Of a stretch of DNA of 64,000 bases, positions 57,185 through 64,000 are shown piece after piece. This stretch comes from Monoplex corrugatus. Its lineage: Eukaryota; Mollusca; Gastropoda; Littorinimorpha; Ranellidae. Under the pieces are notes generated by a model. That model was given only the letters and a program-made list of their open reading frames with translations, did no database searches and was not told where the DNA came from. The stretch spans positions 167,657,736 to 167,721,735 of the forward strand of contig CM060305.1 in assembly GCA_030674185.1 (NCBI GenBank), written 5' to 3'. The position numbers and the translations under genes were made by a program. Position 1 is the first letter of the stretch, and each line of letters begins with the position of its first letter.

Positions 57185-57668
57185 TTCAAGCCCAGCCGGC
57201 TGCGAGGAACCATATCAGGGCTATAGCCGCTTCAAAATATACAAAACTTCAACAGAAAAAAAAAGAAAAGAAAATTTAGTACACATAGCAATGCATTCGC
57301 GCACATTATCTAAGGCGTTGACCACTCCGTCCAATTTATCGCACACCTGCATACAAATATAAGCATACCTAAGAACACCAAAACATATATAAAAACGGAC
57401 ATAAATTACCTAAAAGTGCTTCCGCATATCTCATATCCCTACAGCCAAAAATGCACTTAACACATGTACCCAATGATCAATCCTAAGAAAAAGTACGTAA
57501 AACTTTATCGAATACATACAGGTGAATGGACCAGCAAGCAGAAACAGATAGGTAAAAACGACAGAAAGCAAAGGAACAAGGCAGAAACAAAGGGAGTGAC
57601 AGAAAAGAGGAAATTTCCAGCACAGAATTTCCAGAAGGTGGGGATACTATTCATACTGAATATCTGAA
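57185..57668 (+). repeat. Dispersed repeat family A, best copy
   Basis: About 480 bp from AAGCCCAGCCGGCTGCGAGG to GGTGGGGATACTATTCATAC. It is A-rich, with no coding capacity and no clear tRNA head. Other copies or fragments lie at 300-470 (-), 29.18-30.07, 39.93-40.95, 43.23-43.31 and 61.39-61.98 kb (+). Confidence 0.75.
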
Positions 57669-57969
57669 TATTTAGTACAAAAAATCAAAATTCTTTATCA
57701 CTGTATACAGCCTAAAAGCTGCACTGATCTCACCATTCTCTTCACAAACATTCCAGCTGTGGAATCAGTGCCTGTCATAAAACAACATTAAAACAATGTT
57801 TCTTACAAGGACAGAACACATATAACTGACTAGCAAATCTACCTCTGAAAATTCTTATAGAGCACTACCTACTTCACGTACGATGGATGTTCCTACCAAC
57901 AAAAACAGAGCAGCTTAGGTTTTCCTGTCTCTTTGAATATAGTTAAGATATATGATAGAGTTTGAAACG

Positions 57970-58107
57970 AGGACTTTCCTGTAGGAAGCTGGTGGATATG
58001 GTGAGGGAGTCAAAGGGTTATGGTTTTGCAGTTGGTGGATAGGGTGCAGGAGTCAAAGGGTTAAGGTTTTGCAGTTGGTGGATAGGGTGCAGGAGTCAAA
58101 GGGTTAA
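57970..58107. mobile_element. Partial TTAA MITE with duplicated right end
   Basis: CTGTAGGAAGCTGGTGGATA, then two copies of GTTGGTGGATAGGGTGCAGG, AGTCAAAGGGTTA, ending in TTAA at 58104-58107. It matches the right half of the 194-bp MITEs. Confidence 0.7.
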
Positions 58108-58165
58108 ACCCACGGTCTTCACATTGGAAGTCTGATGTTTACCCATTGGACTGCCGCGTACGTCA
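58108..58165 (-). mobile_element. SINE tRNA-like head fragment
   Basis: The reverse complement resembles the head at 62.42-62.48 kb (GGTAAACATCAGACTTCCA). Confidence 0.4.
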
Positions 58166-58167
58166 AA

Positions 58168-58220
<53 letters not shown>

Positions 58221-58232
58221 ACACGCACACAC

Positions 58233-58274
<42 letters not shown>

Positions 58275-58377
58275 ACACACACACACACACACACACGTAC
58301 ACACACACACGTACACATACACACACAGACACACACACACACACACAGAGACACACACACACACACACACACACACA
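58168..58377. repeat. (CA)n microsatellite with CG and CAGA breaks
   Basis: Imperfect CA run of about 210 bp. Confidence 0.97.
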
Positions 58378-58779
58378 TCCCTAAAGACAGACAGAGAAAT
58401 GAAAAGAGAGAAAGAAAGAGAGCGGGGTACACCAGTGACAAACAATGTTCTAATAGAAACAAAAAATGTAGTCCGATTTAACAGAGACCGAAAACATAAA
58501 AAAGAAGCAAAAAAAGTGTAAGCCGATTGACAATGTAAAAAATTGATTACTTCTTCTTGATTTATAATTCATGCAGAGCTCACAGTCGGATTTTCGTTGG
58601 AAGTGTTTGAATACATCAGAATTATGTATAAGAAACCAAAAACAGCAGAAACAGAAACAGCTAATAACCAACCAAGAAGCACCAAACTTACGATCATAAT
58701 TGTGGCAAAACTTAAAAACGAACACAAAGGCAACATCCTTCCAAAAGTACATAGTAATAAACGTCTCGCAGTGTGAAAA

Positions 58780-58880
58780 CAACAACAGCAGTAGCAACAA
58801 CAACAACAACAGCAGTAGCAACAACAACAACAACAATAGCAGTAACAACAACAACAACAATAGCAGTAGTAACAACTACA
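58780..58880. repeat. CAA/CAG trinucleotide repeat
   Basis: AACAACAACAACAGCAGTAG-type units, four irregular blocks. Confidence 0.95.
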
Positions 58881-58949
58881 ACAGCCATCCAGTCAGGTTA
58901 GGATCTCTGATTTAAATAGTTACAAATGACCGACGAAAATAATATGTTT

Positions 58950-59310
58950 ATATTTGCTGACCAGGGAAGGTTGTTAGCCATCAAGGATTTATCGCAAAAA
59001 TAGGCTACATTTAATTTTAATTCCAGAGGACAGCACATAGGGGTGAAAAAGTTTCATTCGTTCTTTGATTTAACGTCTTTTCACTGTAAGTGATATTTCT
59101 AAGTTAGCATTGTGCTCTGGTTTTCTGTGAAACAACCTCAGGCTGCTGACCAGATAGGCTGTTTGCAGGCTGCTGACCAGATAGGCTGTTTGCAGTCAAG
59201 GATTTATCGCAAAACAGGCCACATTCAATTTTAATTCCAAAGGAGAGCAGATAGGGAGAAAAACAAGTTTCCAAGTTCACATTATGCCTGGTTTTAAGTG
59301 AAATAACCTC
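58950..59310. repeat. Old tandem duplication with a 35-bp inner repeat
   Basis: CAAGGATTTATCGCAAAA...AGGC(T/C)ACATT(T/C)AATTTTAATTCC occurs at about 58983 and 59199. A 35-bp unit, GCAGGCTGCTGACCAGATAG and GCTGTTT, is repeated in tandem at about 59140-59195. Reads through non-coding sequence. Confidence 0.8.
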
Positions 59311-59314
59311 AGGT

Positions 59315-60290
59315 CTAGAACAAGAATAATGCAATTCAGAATGTTCTAGTTCAAAACGATTATCTGGGGCTTAATTCTGATCGAGTGGTGGAGAGAAACG
59401 TGATTCCCCATCTGCATGATTGAAATTATCCCTCTGAATGCTCTCCATCCGTTGTTTGCGTCAAACGGAGCTATCATATCTGGCCATTCTTTCACTTGCC
59501 ATAGCGTTTAATCATGACATCTAAATCGTCCGAGCTCGCTGCCATTGTCAATCAACTAAGCAAAAATAAATAAACAAATACATACATAAATCTGCTTGCA
59601 TGTGCGAATCCCAGGGTGTGCTACATTAAAACTGGTCTTCTCACTGTCCCATCTTAACATCATTGTTGTTCTGGTGGTGTATGTATAGGATTACATGGGT
59701 CCCCCTTCCCCCACTTCCCTGGGATGGTTGTCCCTGTTGGCCATATCACCTGAGGTGGGTGTCGACGTAAAAAAATGAACCAAATCACTCAATCAATAAA
59801 ATAAAATAAAGTAAAATAAAATAAAATAAAATATAATAAATAAAATAACTAAAATAAATAAAATAAATAAAATAAAAAAATAAAATAAAATAAAATTTAA
59901 AAAAAGAATAAAACAAATAAAAAGACTGTCCAGCCATCATAAACAATTCTCCTTTTTATACAAAATTATTAAAGGAAAATCCAAATTTTGCACTTGAAGG
60001 TCAGCGAGACCTTGAAGAGTCTCTCGTTGAAATGGAAGTTTGATGCCAAGCGAGATCAATATAGATGGTCATAATGGTGAAAACATTCTAAATATTGTGG
60101 GCAGTTTCTGGGAAAGCGCCGTTTACACTGTTCTCAGAAAGTGCCGGGTTTAGACACTTTCCAGGTCCGTGTTAACATTTACCTTGAAGCCTTGTCATCC
60201 AAACGTATGCATTCTTGACTCCTGAAAGGTCTTCACCTTTGACCCACACTTTGGTAAAAATCCACTCAGAAACTGCCGAGAAAATCTTGC
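59315..60290. other. Non-coding, with an ATAAA simple repeat
   Basis: ATAAA/AAAT runs at 59795-59925; nothing else recognised. Confidence 0.5.
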
Positions 60291-60304
60291 TAGCACATTT
60301 CTAT

Positions 60305-60613
<309 letters not shown>

Positions 60614-60904
60614 CATCCCATCGATATGAAATAATCTCCCTTCTTTTAAAGAAAAAAGAGGTATTGAAAAAAAACAACAAAAAAACGTTATAAATAAATC
60701 AACACCTCACTAAATAACTTAAGGGAAAAAAACTGTTATGCATGACATAAGCAAAGCTATAATGAATACCAAATCGTCCATTTTAACTATTTACTTTTTT
60801 TCTTACCTGTTCAGTACAGTAAGAGTACTATTCATGATTCCAACAAAACTAAATGTGTGAAGGTTGTTGTTATTGATTCTGGCTGTCTCAGATCATATCA
60901 AACA

Positions 60905-61060
60905 CGTATTCTCAGGGCCTGGCCAGCTCACGGGTTAATGTGCAGGCTTGAGGCTTGTGCCATGATCACCATCACGCGGCACCTGTGCCGTTAGTGCATA
61001 TGGAATTCATTCCGAGCGTGGAGACGTCATCTTGAGAAATTGAAACTGTACTTCGGGGTT
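60905..61060 (+). repeat. Dispersed repeat family C, copy 2
   Basis: GGGTTAATGTGCAGGCTTGA, TGTGCCATGATCACCATCAC, TTAGTGCATATGGAATTCAT and CATCTTGAGAAATTGAAACT; inverse match to 34345-34500. Confidence 0.7.
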
Positions 61061-61384
61061 CAAGCCTGTTGCATTATTTTATTGCTTCCCTTTCTTGTGT
61101 TTACACATTTTTGGTGGAATATGTTGTAATGAATTCATCTGTTTTGCTACATCTATTTATTGTAGTTACATACTGACATATTTATGTTCTGAAATCCTTT
61201 CGATCTAAAAATTATTAGAATGGAGAATGCAGCTCGACTTCTGACTTTGCCACGGTGCGCACTGAAATTGAAAACATTCCGTCTGAAAAGAAGACTGATT
61301 TTGTTGAAGAAACGAAAATGTTGTCTTTGCCAAATGAATTATGTTTGCTTCTGAAATATAAGTTTTTATCAGTATCATTAATGT

Positions 61385-61980
61385 TCAAAGTTCAGCTGAC
61401 TGCGTAGAGCCATATCAGGGTTGTAACTATCTTAAAACACACAAAACACCTCGACGACCCTTAAAAAACTTGGAAATATTAAAAACAGTTAGTACACGTG
61501 TCAATGCATTCGAGCATATGATCTAAAGATATGCCCCTGGCATCGACCGTTCCGCCCATTTATCACCACGGGATTTAAAAATACAAATATGGATACAACT
61601 GTATAAACATCACTACAAAATAAAAACTGGCTTAAAATCTAAAATTGCTTCTGTGCTTCATATTTCTTTGAGCCAAAAATACAGTAAATACATATACCCA
61701 GTCCTCAGAGAATCATGTAAGGCTTTAAAGAATACATACTGGTGGATGGACTTTTATACCCAGTCCTCAGAGAATCATGTAAGGCTTTAAAGAATACATA
61801 CTGGTGGATGGACCAGCCAGGCAGAAAACGATAGAAAGAGACAACAGAAAGCAAAGGATTGAGGTTAAAAAAAATAGAGAGAATGACAGAAAAAAGGAAA
61901 TTTCTGCGCAGAGTTTCAGGAAAGTGGGGATGCTATTTATACTGAAAGAGCCTCCGACATCCCCATGGGGGAAGGACATG
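61385..61980 (+). repeat. Dispersed repeat family A, with internal duplication
   Basis: Matches 57185-57668 throughout. A 58-bp segment (TATACCCAGTCCTCAGAGAA, TCATGTAAGGCTTTAAAGAA, TACATACTGGTGGATGGA) is duplicated in tandem at 61697-61812. It ends in CATCCCCATGGGG. Confidence 0.75.
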
Positions 61981-62149
61981 AAAAAGTAATATCAGTAAAG
62001 TGGACTGTATTTGCTAAACTCCCCTTGATAAAAGTCATCGTCTTAGGTTACGTACAATGTTCTGTTGCAAAGATGGCTCGGCAGTCCTTGTTTTTTTCCC
62101 CCTGCATTCATGTGGGAAGAGTATTTGTCTTGTTTATTTGTTTCTGAAA

Positions 62150-62482
62150 GCATGTTGTGTTGCCCACAATGTACAGGCGGCGTATTGCTGCAGTCTCCAC
62201 ATTCTCTCCTCCGTGGGCGTGTATACTGTGTAATTTCATGTTTCCACTGACATGACTTACAGGATCTTTAACGTGCATATTTCATATTCTACACACGTGT
62301 ACACACGAAGGGGCTTTATGTACCGCCAGGCCTGCACATAAAATGATCCGGGAGATCATAAAAAATCTCCACCCTTTACCCTCCAGGCCAAGATGTTTGG
62401 TCGAACCAAACCGAGGATCCAAGACCTGACTGGAAGTCTGACGTTTACCTACTTGACTACGTGTCCGTTTACTTGTCGTTAT
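62150..62482 (-). mobile_element. tRNA-type SINE family V, most complete copy
   Basis: On the - strand: tRNA-like head (62482-62400) with GGATCCTCGGTTTGGTTCGA, then GGTAAAGGGTGGAGATTTTT, GATCTCCCGGATCATTTTAT, CCCCTTCGTGTGTACACGTG, GCACGTTAAAGATCCTGTAA and CCACGGAGGAGAGAATGTGG. This head-plus-TTAAAGATCCTGTAA layout is, to my knowledge, common in gastropod genomes. Confidence 0.7.
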
Positions 62483-62483
62483 A

Positions 62484-62905
62484 TGGGAGACAGTGTCTGA
62501 TACCTTGGCCAAGTGATGAACTAAATGGGAGATACATGTAGTGTCTGTTATCTTGGCCAAGTGATGAACTAAATGGGAGATACATGTAGTGTCTGTTATC
62601 TTGGCCAAGTGATGAACTAAATGGGAGATACATGTAGTGTCTGTTATCTTGGCCAAGTGATGAACTAAATGGGAGATACATGTAGTGTCTGTTATCTTGG
62701 CCAAGTGATGAACTAAATGGGAGATACATGTAGTGTCTGTTATCTTGGCCAAGTGATGAACTAAATGGGAGATACATGTAGTGTCTGTTATCTTGGCCAA
62801 GTGATGAACTAAATGGGAGATACATGTAGTGTCTGTTATCTTGGCCAAGTGATGAACTAAATGGGAGATACATGTAGTGTCTGATATTTTGGCCAAGTGA
62901 TGAAC
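62484..62905. repeat. 48-bp minisatellite, about 8-9 copies
   Basis: The unit is GTGTCTGTTATCTTGGCCAA, GTGATGAACTAAATGGGAGA, TACATGTA. The seven central copies look identical. The reverse strand is open in two frames through the array, which I regard as incidental. Confidence 0.97.
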
Positions 62906-62959
62906 ATTGCCTTTCCATGACACCCACAGCTGCTCTTATTTTTCTTCGTGGGGTATAAT

Positions 62960-63225
62960 ATTCATGGGCACGACAGTGGAGTGGTCACGACACTGGTCAT
63001 CCAAATACAAGTCTGAATTCGAACCTGCACAGATACTTACTGCCTGGTGGGTGGCCATGTCGCCATCTCCCAGGGCACCACACGTGCTGAACTGCTAGTG
63101 ATGAGCTCCCTGACCAAGTAGAACATCAAATACACACATTAAAGTTCCTGTAAGTGATGCCAGTCTTCAGCTCTAATGGATACAGGGATTGGATTTTGAT
63201 CTCCTCTCACAAAAATATGTTCTGT
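62960..63225 (+). mobile_element. tRNA-like SINE fragment
   Basis: Head CAGTGGAGTGGTCACGACAC and box B GAATTCGAACCTG, then a body with CATGTCGCCATCTCCCAGGG; weakly supported 3' limit. Confidence 0.45.
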
Positions 63226-63258
63226 ACAGGAGTTGGATTTTGACTTCTCTCACCTGTC

Positions 63259-64000
63259 TCACCTGTCGGCGTCACCGGGAACAGTGTTGGCCGCTGCACA
63301 TGATGTCCTCACAAGTTGCCTCCAGCACTCTCGATCTTGGCTAAGTCTGACCACCTCCTGGAGTTTCTTGCCACTGATGTTTGTGATGTTTCTAGCAAGT
63401 GATGCAGGTGGCCGTCCTCTGTTTCTCTTTCCTTCCACTTTACCTTGGAGGACAGTGGACATCAAGTCTGTTCTTTCATTACGGATTGCGTGTCCAACAT
63501 ATTTCAGTTTCCTCCGTTGTATGAGTACTAGGAGCTTGCGTGTAGTACCCAACTCATTCAGTATGCTTTCATTTGAGCGCCTATCCGTCCATCTGACCCT
63601 CAGCAGTCTTCGGTAAAACCACAGCTCTGCTGCTCCCACTCGTCTTTCATCCTCTTTCTTCATTGTCCATGCCTCGCAGCCGTATAACATCACTGGCCAG
63701 ACAAGACATTTTAAGAGTTTTATCTTAAGGTCTGCTGTTATGCTGTGGTCTTTCCAAATATTGTTCAATTGAACCATACTGTTCTTGGCCATTCCAATTC
63801 TCATCTTTATGTCTTTTGAGCATGTTCCATCGTGTGTCTTGACTGAACCTAAATATCTAAAGTCCTTGACATTTTCTAGAGGGACTTGGTTTAGCATGAT
63901 CTGGTCCTGTCTAGTGTTATATTTGCCTGCAACATGCATAACCTTTGTCTTCTTTGAATTTAAGTCCAGCCCAGCTGCCTTTCCAACCCGGTCTACCCTG
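63259..64000 (-). pseudogene. LINE reverse transcriptase, C-terminal part, cut by window edge
   Basis: One frame is open from the right edge to a stop at 63259. From the edge it reads RVDRVGKAAGLDLNSKKTKV, then MHVAGKYN, the VPLENVKDFRYLGS thumb motif, KMRIGMAKNSM, LKCLVWPVMLYGCEAWTM, AAELWFYRRLLRVRWTDRRS, RRRKLKYVGHAIRNE and GKRNRGRP. These are the thumb and C-terminal regions of a non-LTR retrotransposon polymerase. No stop interrupts the visible 247 residues, so this copy is young or intact in this part. The catalytic palm lies beyond the window, so whether the element is functional is unknown; it is classed here as a partial element rather than a host gene. Confidence 0.85.

Noticed and set aside
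62282..62927. Two - strand frames of 150-213 codons
   Set aside because: Translation of the 48-bp array extended into a SINE; open by chance of period and composition.

Overview
The window looks like animal nuclear DNA, most probably from a gastropod mollusc. It contains a spliced metazoan gene, GT-AG introns, tRNA-headed SINEs, jockey/CR1-type LINE remnants, a Tc1 transposase, MITEs and very many GT/CA and CT microsatellites. The gastropod assignment is an inference from the style of the SINEs and dispersed repeats; it was not tested by a search. No bacterial-type operon, CRISPR array or RNA gene was found.

Region 1 (1 to about 20.2 kb, possibly to 23.7 kb, + strand) is the 3' part of one gene, the orthologue of PDXDC1 (pyridoxal-dependent decarboxylase domain-containing protein 1). 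Eight coding exons were found: 157-248, 1676-1781, 3704-3762, 5001-5113, 8304-8425, 15820-15938, 18314-18406 and 19910-20199. All splice phases agree, and the translation follows the C-terminal half of vertebrate PDXDC1 in order. The PLP-binding decarboxylase domain lies upstream of the window. The true last exon is unsettled. The introns hold five minisatellites with periods of 57, 51, 36, about 43 (mixed with CA runs) and 45 bp.

The most striking feature is the 45-bp array of about 150 copies at 9.2-15.8 kb. It ends exactly at, and overlaps, the 3' splice site of the 15820 exon. Each unit carries a copy of that acceptor plus the first exonic bases, in the exon's reading frame, so the splice junction itself has been tandemly amplified.

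Region 2 (about 20.2-43 kb) is non-coding and rich in repeats. It holds a 5'-truncated LINE, two 194-bp TTAA-flanked palindromic MITEs (the first is inside a PDXDC1 intron), 80-, 61- and 56-bp minisatellites, a pogo/Tigger-like MITE nested in an older dispersed repeat, a 607-bp terminal-inverted-repeat element, LINE 3' fragments, an inverted-repeat cluster near 36 kb, and a 25-bp minisatellite that abuts a SINE.

Region 3 (about 43-64 kb) holds a larger LINE copy with broken reverse-transcriptase frames, an intact Tc1-type transposase gene (46337-47365, - strand), 50-bp and 23-bp minisatellites, a 43-bp array of about 99 copies (52.3-56.5 kb), further SINE and dispersed-repeat copies, a 48-bp minisatellite, and the C-terminal part of another LINE reverse transcriptase running off the right edge.

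Minisatellites alone make up roughly 18 kb, close to 30% of the window. Many long open frames on either strand are artefacts of stop-free repeat units and are not annotated as genes.
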